Positions 52,994 to 62,366 of a stretch of DNA of 62,484 nt are shown here, in pieces; the first letter of the stretch is position 1; each line of letters begins with the position of its first letter. A model generated the notes under the pieces. It worked only from the letters and a program-made list of their open reading frames with translations, did not search any database and was not told where the DNA came from. The position numbers were made by a program, and so were the translations under genes. Origin of the DNA: Clostridia bacterium. GTDB taxonomy: Bacteria > Bacillota > Clostridia > Christensenellales > Borkfalkiaceae. The stretch spans positions 1-62,484 of the forward strand of contig JAGASM010000031.1 of NCBI GenBank assembly GCA_017621735.1. Reading direction: 5' to 3'.

Positions 52994-53036
52994 AACAACG
53001 TCCCCTCGCACGGCGTGCGAGGGGACGTTGTTTTGT
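52994..53036 (+). terminator. Second, very stable hairpin after the operon
   Basis: AACAACGTCCCCTCGCACG pairs with CGTGCGAGGGGACGTTGTT almost without loop (52994-53032), then TTG. It may back up the preceding terminator. Confidence 0.6.
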
Positions 53037-53470
53037 AAAACGTGATGGAAATATAATCATATACGGGGAGTTTGACGGTATGAACGAAAAAGATTTTACC
53101 AAGCCTAACCGTTGAAATTCAAACGAGGGGTTGACTGTTTTTCTAAAATACATTTTTAGAGAAGTGTATTTTGTCGTCGTGATGAAGAGCTACCAAGCCA
53201 AACCGCACAAGCAGTTGTCCAAACAAAATTTGTAGGTTTTTCTAAAACGTCGTGATGAAGAGTTGCCAAGCCCGTACGTTAGAATTTTCAAACTGAGTTG
53301 AGGGATTTCTAAATTCGATTTGAAAAAATACCGTCGAAAAAAATCAGGCGTGAGGATTATTCCAAACCGCACAATACAATTGTAGGTTTTTCTAAAACGT
53401 CGTGATGAAGAGTTACCAAGCCAAACCGCACAAGCAGTTGTCCAAACAAAATTTGTAGGTTTTTCTATTA
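53033..53470. repeat. Degenerate direct repeats in a 600-bp gene-free stretch
   Basis: The best pair, 53175-53247 and 53398-53467, is nearly identical over 70 bp from CGTCGTGATGAAGAG through CCAAGCCAAACCGCACAAGC to TGTAGGTTTTTCTA. Partial copies start at 53248 (CGTCGTGATGAAGAGTTGCC) and resume at 53371 (CCAAACCGCACAATACAATTG); a more diverged one runs from about 53036 to 53148. Spacing is irregular and no short palindromic CRISPR-type repeat is seen. No gene is seen in 52926-53539. Confidence 0.75.
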
Positions 53471-53539
53471 AAAAACAGATTGTTTTTTTCTAAAATTCGG
53501 TTATTTTGAGAAGAATATAGGCGTTCCAAAATTCGAAAA

Positions 53540-54469
53540 TTACTGCGTTTTATAACAAACTTGTACGACAATATCTTGTTCGGTGTCCCCGCTGTTCTTT
53601 CCAAAGAGGTTGATCCCGCCGATGTAGCGCGCGTTTTCCTTGATTCCGATGCGCAAGGTCGTAATGTCTTCCGCGCACAGATTGAGATCGTCGATCGTTA
53701 CCCCGCTGACGGGGGATTCGTCGATAAAAGTTCCCGTATTGTCGATGCGTATTTTTTTGAGCATTCCGTATTGCGTGGAATTCGCGGGCCAGTTGGGAAT
53801 AGGGAACAACCCTCTCCGATCTCCGTAGTCCCCAAGACTGCGGTAGGTGCAAATTTCCTTCCCGTTGATCCAAAAAGTGATGTCCGATTTCCAAGAATTG
53901 TTGTAGTTGGGGCATTCCGAACACAGTTCCAAAGAGAAGGTAAAACTCAATATCGTTTTATCCTTGTATTCAAATGCGGGAATGGAATATTCGACGTAAC
54001 CTCTTGAAAAAGAGAGTAAAATCGCGCTTAAACGCTCGGGCGCGCGAAAGACGTTGGGGTTGTCGTGCATGTACAAAAGCCCCTGTTCGTTGATGAGTCC
54101 GCACGGCGCTTTCACGTTATAAGAAGTATAACTGCCGATGGGAACGTTATAAATAAATTCCGCCTGCTTATAGTGGAGCGGGGCTTGAAAGTTGAGGTTT
54201 ACGGACGCCAAACCCTGCGTTATAATTTTTTCGTTTCCCCGTTTGTTGGGGTTGGAAACAACTTGTACAAGGCATGCCTCTTTCAAAAATTTCAAGTGAA
54301 AGGAGGTAGTGCTGACGGACAAATTGAGCACGCTTGCAAGTTCCAAAACGCTGTAACTGTTCTCCCCCAAAAGGCGCAACATTTTGCGCCGAACGCTTGA
54401 ACTGAGCGCCGTTGCAAGGCGGTCGATTTGTTGGTCGTTGTTCAAATTATAATTCGCTGACATATCCAT
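53540..54469 (-). CDS. ArsR-type winged-helix regulator with large C-terminal effector-like domain
   Basis: About 309 residues. Residues about 13-90 form an ArsR-like winged helix (LSSSVRRKMLRLLGENSYSV, then LASVLNLSVSTTSFHLKFLKEA). The remaining 210 residues are a beta-rich domain with several Cys (ELCSECPNYNNSWKSDITFWINGKEICTYRS region, about residues 190-220) that I do not recognise; similar fusions occur in Clostridia beside glycan genes. Divergent from the sialidase-fold/ABC importer cluster, which it probably controls. ATG 54469 coincides with the predicted transcript start; ATG 54463 is the alternative. No SD. Confidence 0.75.
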   Translation of the reverse strand: MDMSANYNLNNDQQIDRLATALSSSVRRKMLRLLGENSYSVLELASVLNLSVSTTSFHLKFLKEACLVQVVSNPNKRGNEKIITQGLASVNLNFQAPLHYKQAEFIYNVPIGSYTSYNVKAPCGLINEQGLLYMHDNPNVFRAPERLSAILLSFSRGYVEYSIPAFEYKDKTILSFTFSLELCSECPNYNNSWKSDITFWINGKEICTYRSLGDYGDRRGLFPIPNWPANSTQYGMLKKIRIDNTGTFIDESPVSGVTIDDLNLCAEDITTLRIGIKENARYIGGINLFGKNSGDTEQDIVVQVCYKTQ

Positions 54470-54475
54470 AATTTG

Positions 54476-54504
54476 AGTATACAATGAAAAGAGGGTAAAG
54501 TCAA
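54476..54504 (-). promoter_or_regulatory. Promoter predicted to give a leaderless regulator mRNA
   Basis: Minus strand: -35 TTGACT (54504-54499), 17-bp spacer, -10 TATACT (54481-54476). The start expected 7 nt on is 54469, the A of ATG. Confidence 0.7.
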
Positions 54505-54654
54505 GCGTTTTGAATTTCGATAAATCCTGTAAAAACAAGGGGCGGGGTATATTTTTGAAAAATGAGGGATTGATTCTTGAAAAGTTTTATGCGAAAATAT
54601 AGGTGTAGTAGACTGGAAAACGACAGTCGGCGAAACAAGTAAGGAGGAAAAAAT

Positions 54655-56001
54655 ATGTTCAAAAAAATCATAGCGGGCGCGTTGCTTTCAAGTGTGTTGC
54701 TTTGCGGTGCGGCTTGTACGGAAAATCCTGCGCCGACGCCGGGTGGCAACGGTGGAGGAGCGCAGGGGAACGAACCTCCCGGCGTAGAAACTCCGGGGGA
54801 ACTCACGGAAGGCGTATTCGCTCAAACGTTGACGTATACGGATAAGGCTGTTTTTTCACACAACGCAAACCATGCCTATGCCCGAATCGTAGAGGCGGAC
54901 GATGGAACACTCATCGCTTGCGGGGAGGATTTCTCCAGCAACGGGATCCCTATTTATCGAAGCGCCGACAAAGGGAAGACGTTCACGAAGAATGCGGAAA
55001 ACGTTCACGATCCCAACTACGAAGGCTATGCCTTTGACGCGCGTTGGCAACCTACACTTTACGTCATGCCCGAAGACGTCGGAACGCAACTGAAAAAGGG
55101 GGATATTCTCCTTGTCGCAACGTCGCTTGACGGCAGCGCGGAAACGTTCTATACGACGGTCATCAATTTGTACATCAGCAAAGACGTCGGCGTAACGTGG
55201 AATTTCTTATCCGAAGTTACCCGCTCGCGCAATAAAGCGAATTCGGACGGAAACGAAAACGGGTGCTGGGAAGGCAATCTCTTTGTAAACGGAGAAGGGC
55301 AACTTGCGTGCATATTTGCCGACGAAACGGATCATAAAAACCATGCGCAGCGCATTGCGATGAAGACGACGGCGGACGGGACGACGTGGAGCGAACTCAT
55401 TGAAGTTGTCGCGCTCGATAGCCCGACGCAACGTCCGGGCATGCCGTGCGTAACCAAAATAAAAGACGGAAAGTATCTTTTGACCATCGAAATGGTAGGA
55501 GAAAACGGGGTTCCCATCTATTGGAAGACGTCTAACGACGGCATCGATTGGGGGAATATAACGGAGAAAGGCTCAAAAATCCAAGCGGAAGTAGAAGTAC
55601 TCGACGCCATTTCGCAAAAGTACCGCAAGACGACGGTGTTTCCCGGAAGCAGTCCCTTCTGCGTATGGACGCCTTACGGAAAAGACGCAAACGGGACGAT
55701 TTTCGTTACGGCGCAACGCACCGAGTATTCGGGCACGATGCCTTTGGGCGGATCCCTCATCAACCTCTTCGTAAGTTACGATTTGGGCGCGACGTGGACG
55801 GTCGTCGATCATCCCATTTCTTACAGCGAAAACAACAGCAACCGTCCCGCTTACAGCAACTCGCTGTGTATTTCGCAAGACGGGGAGAGTATGTACGTCG
55901 TCAACACCGTTCTCGGGATTACGGGATCGGCAAACAACGTATTGACGTTTGCCAACGTCGATCTTTCGGCGAGTTTGGTAGAAGAAACACAACCGGAATA
56001 A
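54655..56001 (+). CDS. Sialidase-fold (BNR repeat) lipoprotein, possible GH93 exo-arabinanase
   Basis: A 448-residue lipoprotein (GAA-Cys21, Pro/Gly linker). The mature part is a six-bladed propeller with Asp-box-type repeats: RSADKGKTF, ISKDVGVTW, TTADGTTW, TSNDGIDW and SYDLGATW. The Arg triad of true sialidases is not evident. GH93 exo-alpha-1,5-L-arabinanases share this fold, and the surrounding arabinan-type genes make that attractive, but GH33 or a non-catalytic binding role is possible. SD AAGGAGG. First gene of the second importer cluster; the next gene starts 13 bases after its stop. Confidence 0.65.
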   Translation: MFKKIIAGALLSSVLLCGAACTENPAPTPGGNGGGAQGNEPPGVETPGELTEGVFAQTLTYTDKAVFSHNANHAYARIVEADDGTLIACGEDFSSNGIPIYRSADKGKTFTKNAENVHDPNYEGYAFDARWQPTLYVMPEDVGTQLKKGDILLVATSLDGSAETFYTTVINLYISKDVGVTWNFLSEVTRSRNKANSDGNENGCWEGNLFVNGEGQLACIFADETDHKNHAQRIAMKTTADGTTWSELIEVVALDSPTQRPGMPCVTKIKDGKYLLTIEMVGENGVPIYWKTSNDGIDWGNITEKGSKIQAEVEVLDAISQKYRKTTVFPGSSPFCVWTPYGKDANGTIFVTAQRTEYSGTMPLGGSLINLFVSYDLGATWTVVDHPISYSENNSNRPAYSNSLCISQDGESMYVVNTVLGITGSANNVLTFANVDLSASLVEETQPE

Positions 56002-56013
56002 GGAGGAAACGTT

Positions 56014-57525
56014 ATGAAAAGAAAAGCAAAAATTTTCACCTTGGCAATGTCGGCATTGATGGGGCTTTCCGTGTTCGCGGGCTGCGATGGCGGATTTGGT
56101 GGCGGAGGCGGCGGAGGCGGCGGTTTGGCGAATACCGATCCGTTCGTAGACGATTACGATCCGAATGCGTCGTACGAGATCGACTTTTTGGGTTGGGGGG
56201 ACGCCAAAGAACAGGCAATCTACAAGCGCATTATCAACGATTTCATGACCGCGCATCCAAACATCAAAGTCAATTACGACGCGTGCTCGGCGGGCGAATA
56301 CTTGACCAAATTAACGGGGGAAATCCGCGATCTTCCCGACGTGTTCTACCTTCCCGATACGGAGTTTTATCAATGGGTAGACGGCGGACACCTTCTTAAC
56401 GTCCTCGGCGAAAACGGGGAGGGCGTGGATACGGAAGCGCTCGAAAACGTATGGGACAACGCCGTCAACGAGTATTACTACAATCCTACGACAAAGATGC
56501 TCGGAAAGAGCGAAGGGGCGGGCATGTACGCCCTTCCGAAAGATCAAGGACCGTTTACGCTCGCGTATAACATCGACCTTGTCAACGAGCAAATTGCGAA
56601 AAACAATTTACAAGACGACGCGGAAGTAGCCGCGCTCTTCTCGGGAACGCCCGTTACGTGGGACGTCTTCCGTTCGGCGATGAAAAAACTCCTCGTCGGC
56701 GCGGGGGAAAACGTCTACGGGATTCCCTACTACGAATTAGAACACGCGGTATATTCCAACAACGCGGAATTTTTCGGCGAGGGAGCGAGAACGTCCCAAC
56801 TCACCTCTACGGCAACCGTAGACGCGGTGCAGTTTATCGGCGATCTTTGCACGGACGGAATTACTCCCAAAGACGGGCTTGCGGGCAACGGCGACGGCGC
56901 GGACAACGCATTCTATCAAAGACGTGCATTGATGACGTTCGTAGGGCCTTGGGACTTTGCAACCATATGGGAAATGGATCATTTCAACGTCGATCTCCTT
57001 GCCGTTCCCTACGGACCGGGACCTGACCGAGAATACAACACGGCGGACGACGGAAAGAGTACGGCGTTTATCGGCTCGATGGGCTATTGCGTTGCGCAAA
57101 AGACGAAAGAGCGCGGCACGAGCGGCGCGTCGTTGATGCTTGCCGAATACCTTTGTTTCGACGAAGGCGCGCAGCGGAAGTTTTACAGTTTCGGACAATG
57201 TGTTCCCAACTTAAAGGATATGGCGTATGAAGAGTACATTCCCGACTCCCTCGGCATTATGGCGGACGAAGGGCATACCGCTCCCGAAAGCAGGGATATT
57301 TTCATCGACATCGTCGACGGGTTTAAGGACGAGAACGATAAGATCGGAGGAAAACCGCGCGTATTGTATTACACCTACCTGACGGCTTGGCGCATCAATT
57401 TGGAGGATGCCATCAATCAGTCGGGACTTTACACGGGCGCAGTTACCGCACGGGAAGTCTTAGAAGGGTTTAACGATTCCTTCCAAGCGTCCCTTGACGA
57501 GATGATCGAGTATCTCGAAGAATAA
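56014..57525 (+). CDS. ABC sugar importer, substrate-binding lipoprotein (second system)
   Basis: A 503-residue CUT1-type binding protein: lipobox FAG-Cys24 and an unusual poly-Gly linker (two Gly runs, residues about 29-37), then YEIDFLGWGDAKEQAIYKRI. Later motifs include RALMTFVGPWDFATIWEM, typical for oligosaccharide-binding proteins. It is clearly different in sequence from the first system's binding protein, so a different oligosaccharide is likely. SD AAGGAGG. Confidence 0.92.
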   Translation: MKRKAKIFTLAMSALMGLSVFAGCDGGFGGGGGGGGGLANTDPFVDDYDPNASYEIDFLGWGDAKEQAIYKRIINDFMTAHPNIKVNYDACSAGEYLTKLTGEIRDLPDVFYLPDTEFYQWVDGGHLLNVLGENGEGVDTEALENVWDNAVNEYYYNPTTKMLGKSEGAGMYALPKDQGPFTLAYNIDLVNEQIAKNNLQDDAEVAALFSGTPVTWDVFRSAMKKLLVGAGENVYGIPYYELEHAVYSNNAEFFGEGARTSQLTSTATVDAVQFIGDLCTDGITPKDGLAGNGDGADNAFYQRRALMTFVGPWDFATIWEMDHFNVDLLAVPYGPGPDREYNTADDGKSTAFIGSMGYCVAQKTKERGTSGASLMLAEYLCFDEGAQRKFYSFGQCVPNLKDMAYEEYIPDSLGIMADEGHTAPESRDIFIDIVDGFKDENDKIGGKPRVLYYTYLTAWRINLEDAINQSGLYTGAVTAREVLEGFNDSFQASLDEMIEYLEE

Positions 57526-57536
57526 CGGAGGAGAGA

Positions 57537-58427
57537 ATGACGAAACAAAAGAGCGGAAAACTGGTAAGGCGGGAGAAGATTACGGCGCTTGTGTTCGTTT
57601 CCCCGTTGATTATCGGGTTCATCGTGTTTACGCTCGTGTGTATGATAATTTCGTTCGGTTGGAGTTTTACGAACTTCAACCCCATATCGGGAAGAATGAA
57701 ATTCGACGGTTGGGGGCAATACGTCGACCTGTTCACCCATCCGACGTACAAAAAGGCGTTTCTCGATAGCATTTTGAATACGCTGTTTTTGCTGTTGAGT
57801 ATTCCCGTCAGCATTATTATTTCCGTCTTGATTGCGGCGCTTATGAACAGCAAGAAGTTCAAAGGGAAAACGGTCTTTCGCGTCATCATCTACCTTCCCG
57901 CCGTAACGAGCGTCGTTGCCGTCAACTACATTTGGCGATATATGTTTGAAGAAAACTACGGCTTGATCAACGCCTTTTTCCATGCGCATATTCCTTGGTT
58001 GACGGATGAAACCCTCGTAAAAGTCGCAATGATCATCAAAAACGTATGGTCGGGAATCGGGACGCAGGTGATCCTGTTCATGGCGGGAATGCAAAACATT
58101 TCGGATGAATATTACGAGGCGGCGGAGTTGGACGGAGCGGGGCCCGTTTATAAGTTTTTGCATATTACCCTTCCGCTTGTAACGCCCGTGCTCTTTTATA
58201 CGATCATTACGGGATTGATCGGCGGGTTCCAAATGTTTGCGGACGTTGAACTGTTTGCGGGCGGTCATTACGGCGCGCGTACCATCGTCTTTTTCATTCG
58301 CAATTACGGAATCGGTCAAAACCTTTACGGGCTTGCAAGTGCCGCGTCCTTCTTGCTTGCGGCGATCATCATGATCATCACGGCGTTGCAGTTTAAGTTC
58401 AACAAATGGGTTGAATATACCGATTAA
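57537..58427 (+). CDS. ABC sugar importer permease, UgpA/MalF type (second system)
   Basis: A 296-residue permease with six helices and EAA loop EAAELDGAGPVYKFLHITLP. SD CGGAGG. It lies 11 bases after the binding-protein gene. Confidence 0.94.
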   Translation: MTKQKSGKLVRREKITALVFVSPLIIGFIVFTLVCMIISFGWSFTNFNPISGRMKFDGWGQYVDLFTHPTYKKAFLDSILNTLFLLLSIPVSIIISVLIAALMNSKKFKGKTVFRVIIYLPAVTSVVAVNYIWRYMFEENYGLINAFFHAHIPWLTDETLVKVAMIIKNVWSGIGTQVILFMAGMQNISDEYYEAAELDGAGPVYKFLHITLPLVTPVLFYTIITGLIGGFQMFADVELFAGGHYGARTIVFFIRNYGIGQNLYGLASAASFLLAAIIMIITALQFKFNKWVEYTD

Positions 58428-58438
58428 GGGGGAGTTGT

Positions 58439-59296
58439 ATGGAAAAGAAGTTCAAAATATCCAACAAAACCGTATCGACGGTTGTCCTTTCCCTTTCTTA
58501 CGCCATCATGATCGTATTGGCGTTCACGATGATATTCCCGTACCTTTATATGGTACTCACGACGTTCAAGCCGATGGGGGAAACGGTTTCTCCCGAACTG
58601 AAAGTATTTCCGATCGTTTGGACGGCGGAATCGTACAAAGAAATTTGGCAACTCGTCCCGTTCGGAAGGGGGATCTTGAATACGATGACGGTCGAAGTTC
58701 CCGTTATCTTGGTCGGTACGTTTACGTCCGCGCTCGGTGCGTATGCGTTTGCCAAGATGCGGATGCCGTGTTCCAAAATCATTTTGCTTGTCTTGATGAG
58801 TTCGATGATGGTTCCCTTTGCGGCACTCTTTTTGCCGCAATACCAAATTTACAGTTCGTTGGGGCTTACGAATAATTTATTGCCGCTTATTTTACCCGGG
58901 TTGTTTGGGAATATCTCGATGGTGTTCTTCTTCATTCAGTTTATGGGCGGAATCCCGACGGCGCTGTTAGAAGCGGCAAAAATCGACGGGTGCGGGCATT
59001 TTAAGAGTTTTCTTCACATCATGCTCCCTCTCTTGTGGCCGGCAATGGCGGCGCAGGCGGTCTTTTGGTTCCTCGGAATTTGGAACGACTACTTTGCTCC
59101 GTCCATCTATTTGACCAAAGAAGAAGTCATGACCTTGCAACCGTTGATCAACAGACTCAACGCCACGCAGGGCGGACGCGACCTGCCCCTTGTCATGACG
59201 GGTGCGTTTCTTTCGAGTATTCCGCTCATCGCGGTCTACCTTGCATTCCAAAAGTACTTTATGAGCGCGTTGTCCATTACATCGGGCATCAAATAA
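58439..59296 (+). CDS. ABC sugar importer permease, UgpE/MalG type (second system)
   Basis: A 285-residue permease with six helices and EAA loop EAAKIDGCGHFKSFLHIMLP. Partner of the preceding permease. No ATPase gene follows. Confidence 0.94.
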   Translation: MEKKFKISNKTVSTVVLSLSYAIMIVLAFTMIFPYLYMVLTTFKPMGETVSPELKVFPIVWTAESYKEIWQLVPFGRGILNTMTVEVPVILVGTFTSALGAYAFAKMRMPCSKIILLVLMSSMMVPFAALFLPQYQIYSSLGLTNNLLPLILPGLFGNISMVFFFIQFMGGIPTALLEAAKIDGCGHFKSFLHIMLPLLWPAMAAQAVFWFLGIWNDYFAPSIYLTKEEVMTLQPLINRLNATQGGRDLPLVMTGAFLSSIPLIAVYLAFQKYFMSALSITSGIK

Positions 59297-59320
59297 AAAC
59301 AAATAATAGGAGGAAAATTT

Positions 59321-62179
59321 ATGAACAAGTTACAAAAGGGTTTTCTTTGTTTCGGGCTTGCCGCATTGATGACGGCGGCGTTTGCCGCTTGCGGAGAAGA
59401 ACCGGAACCTACCCCCACCCCCGGTGGGGACGGAGGCGGAACGGTCGATCCTATCGAACCCGGGACGCCGGGCGGCAGTGAACCCGAAGTTCCCGCAAAT
59501 ACAAATCCTTCCGTCGTCGGTACGGCAGAGGGGTACTACTATGCGGCTTCGCCTGCCGATATTAAGTTTAATATGTATATGAACGGCGGTACGTTCGTCG
59601 GCGTAAAAGAGGGCGAAACGCTATTAACGAGAAACGAAGAGTATCGCTTTAACATCGGTACGGAAGTTTTGACGATCAACCAAACGTGGCTCTCTACGCT
59701 TACAACGGGCGATTACACGCTTACCTTCCAAACGGATAAGGGTAGTTGCGATATCGCCTTGACCGTCGGCGGAAGCGATTTGATCGAAGGGTACAATATG
59801 CAGTTTGCAAAGCCCAACGCAAACAGTACGGCGGATCATTTCTTTGCAAAAGGCAGCCGCGACGCGGATTCCGCGACCTTTGATTTCCGTACGTTCGGCG
59901 ATTTCACGGCGGAAGGAACGGGGTTGGAATTTATCAACCTCTTGATCGACGTTGCCCCGTTCGACGATACGGGAATCAATTGGCGGTTGTCCTCGGAAGA
60001 CATCAACGTCCGCCTTTACAGCGACGGCTCGGTCATTTACCGCAAGGACTTCACGGGAACGGAAACGAAAAACGGCGTGTCCAACGGCATGGATAATATT
60101 TGGTGGAGAACCAACCGCACGACGCCCAACTATCAAGAAGGGGACGTCGACGACGTTACGATCTCCCGCGAAAAAGGGGTTACTTCCTTCTCGTTGGATC
60201 TTCCTTATACCTTCCTCGAAATCGAAAGCACGGACGACTTCCGTTTCGCGGTCATGGAATGCTCGGACGCAAGTTCGTTCGACTTCAACCTCTATGAAAA
60301 CGGAATTGTAGAATTAAACGGTACGGCATTGCAAGATCCCGTATTCCTCAACAGATGGCCGATGTTCACGGCGGAAGGCACGATCATTCGTCCCGAAGAC
60401 ATCGTTGTGGAAATTCCGCAGGGCTACGACTTGTCTTTTGCGGAAAGCAACGACGCTTTCTCCGCAAAGATCGAAAAGACGGCGGACGGCGTTACGTTTG
60501 AATTTTGCACGCTTGGCAACTTCGCGCAAAACGGGTTGGGAAGAGATGAATTTTTGAACGTCTACCTTGATATGCCCGAATTCAATAAGAACGGCATGAA
60601 TTGGTGTTTTGAAGAGGAAGATATCAACCTTCGCATTTATTCGGACGGAAGAATTTACAAAAAGACGGGCTTTACCCCTTCCTCCGATAACCTTTGGTAC
60701 AATCACAGCGTTTTAACGAACGACAATAAGTTGGCGCAAACGGCGGCAGTTACCCGTGCGGGCGGTTTGACGACGGTCGTTGCAACTGTTACGTACGAAC
60801 AACTCGGAACGACGGCAGGTGATTTTGGCGGATTCCGTTTCTGGATGGCGGAATGCGCGGAGCAGGACAATCAGTTCGCTTACAACGGCGCGGATTTCAA
60901 ACTCAACGGCGTATCCGCAGGTACGGACGCACTCTTGCCTACGTGGCCGATGTTCACGGCGGAAGGAGATACCATTCCCGCAAATGAAATCCCGATGGAA
61001 CTTCCCGAAGGATTCGACCTTGCGTTCGGCATTTCGAGAGATGAAATCTTCTCGGATATCGCATACGCGGAAAATACGGGCGTAACGTTCAGTTTCTACA
61101 CGAAGGGAGATTTTAACCAAGACAACGGCACGCTCGAATTTGTGCAAATCTATATCGACATGCCTTCTTACAACCTCGATCAAACGGGCAACTGGCAATA
61201 TCGTGAAGAGGACGTCGCTCTCCGTATTTACAGCGACGGCAGCGTTTACCGCTATACGGATTTCAACGGAAACGCGGATAACATTTGGTTTAAGACAAAC
61301 CACGAAGATTCGAAATATCAAACGATCGAGATCGATCGGACGAATGGCGTTACGACGTTTAGCCTTACGGTAACGCTTTCCGACCTCGGCGTAACGGAAC
61401 TTACCGATTTCCGCTTCTACATGGCGGAATGTTCGGACAACTCGCAGGTGGACTTCTCCTTCGGCGGAAGCGACTTGAAGTACGGTACGACGTCGGCAGG
61501 AGATGCGGCGTTCTTTAGAAACTTCCTCATGTTCCGCCTTGCGGACAGCGCGATCTTGCTCCCGAGCGAGATTCCCGCACCCGAAACGGGCGTTCCTGCG
61601 GATTATAAACTGTCGATGGGCTTGCAACACGACGTGGTGTACGCAAAAGTCGCATATGCGGAAGGCACGGGCGTAACGTTCAGTTTCTATACGGAAGGCG
61701 ATTTCAGTAAAGACGGCGATACGGCGCTCGAATTCGTACAAATCTATATCGATATGCCTACTTACAACCTCGATCAAACGGGCAACTGGCAATACCGTAC
61801 GGAAGACGTCGCGTTCCGTATTTACAGCGACGGCAGCGTTTACCGCTATACGAATTTCGACGGAAGCGCGGATAACATTTGGTTTAAGACGGATCATACG
61901 GCTGCGAAATTTAAGACGGTCGAGATTGACAAGGGAACGGACGCGACAACGTTTGATCTCACGGTAACGCTTTCCGACCTCGGCGTAACGGAACTTACCG
62001 ATTTCCGTTTCTGGATGGCGGAATGTTCGGATAATTCGCAAAACGACTTCGCTTTTTATGATAACGGCGATATGAAATATGGAACGGCGAGTTGCACGGG
62101 TGCACACGACTTTGATAATTTCTTGATGTTCCGCCTTGCGGATAGCGCGATTTTGCTCCCGAGCGAGATTCCCGCTTGA
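59321..62179 (+). CDS. Lipoprotein with an X2 domain and four repeats of a 200-residue binding-type module
   Basis: A 952-residue lipoprotein (FAA-Cys24, P-T-P-G linker). Residues about 62-150 match the CBM_X2 Ig-like module of cellulosomal proteins (FVGVKEGETLLTRNEEY, then LTTGDYTLTF). Four repeats follow (from about 157, 367, 564 and 761), each with a GxDLxF-type start, a DINLRIYSDG/VALRIYSDGSVYR strand pair, DNIWFKT and DFRFWMAECSD. Repeats 3 and 4 are nearly identical in protein and DNA. No catalytic motif. Its place at the end of an importer operon and its surface location suggest polysaccharide capture. SD AGGAGG. Confidence 0.8.
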   Translation: MNKLQKGFLCFGLAALMTAAFAACGEEPEPTPTPGGDGGGTVDPIEPGTPGGSEPEVPANTNPSVVGTAEGYYYAASPADIKFNMYMNGGTFVGVKEGETLLTRNEEYRFNIGTEVLTINQTWLSTLTTGDYTLTFQTDKGSCDIALTVGGSDLIEGYNMQFAKPNANSTADHFFAKGSRDADSATFDFRTFGDFTAEGTGLEFINLLIDVAPFDDTGINWRLSSEDINVRLYSDGSVIYRKDFTGTETKNGVSNGMDNIWWRTNRTTPNYQEGDVDDVTISREKGVTSFSLDLPYTFLEIESTDDFRFAVMECSDASSFDFNLYENGIVELNGTALQDPVFLNRWPMFTAEGTIIRPEDIVVEIPQGYDLSFAESNDAFSAKIEKTADGVTFEFCTLGNFAQNGLGRDEFLNVYLDMPEFNKNGMNWCFEEEDINLRIYSDGRIYKKTGFTPSSDNLWYNHSVLTNDNKLAQTAAVTRAGGLTTVVATVTYEQLGTTAGDFGGFRFWMAECAEQDNQFAYNGADFKLNGVSAGTDALLPTWPMFTAEGDTIPANEIPMELPEGFDLAFGISRDEIFSDIAYAENTGVTFSFYTKGDFNQDNGTLEFVQIYIDMPSYNLDQTGNWQYREEDVALRIYSDGSVYRYTDFNGNADNIWFKTNHEDSKYQTIEIDRTNGVTTFSLTVTLSDLGVTELTDFRFYMAECSDNSQVDFSFGGSDLKYGTTSAGDAAFFRNFLMFRLADSAILLPSEIPAPETGVPADYKLSMGLQHDVVYAKVAYAEGTGVTFSFYTEGDFSKDGDTALEFVQIYIDMPTYNLDQTGNWQYRTEDVAFRIYSDGSVYRYTNFDGSADNIWFKTDHTAAKFKTVEIDKGTDATTFDLTVTLSDLGVTELTDFRFWMAECSDNSQNDFAFYDNGDMKYGTASCTGAHDFDNFLMFRLADSAILLPSEIPA

Positions 62180-62246
62180 CGCTCGACAAAATAAAAAAGA
62201 GAACGAATAAGGGCGTCACTCTTAGGGATTTAAATTGAATAGTACA

Positions 62247-62280
62247 GAAAACTCGACTTTTAGTAAGTCGAGTTTTCTTT
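62247..62280 (+). terminator. Terminator of the second importer operon
   Basis: Stem AAAACTCGAC/GTCGAGTTTT (62248-62276) followed by CTTTT. Confidence 0.75.
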
Positions 62281-62297
62281 TATCCATGCAAAATAGA

Positions 62298-62326
62298 TTG
62301 AATTAAAGTTAATTTTATATTATAAT
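62298..62326 (+). promoter_or_regulatory. Promoter of the last gene
   Basis: -35 TTGAAT (62298-62303), 17-bp spacer, -10 TATAAT (62321-62326). Confidence 0.65.
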
Positions 62327-62366
62327 AAAGTCATCGATAAATAAGAAGTTTATGGAGAGAATGAAA

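Noticed and set aside
53175..53467. CRISPR array
   Set aside because: Repeats are about 70 bp, unevenly spaced, partly degenerate and not followed by unique spacers of constant size; no cas genes in the window.
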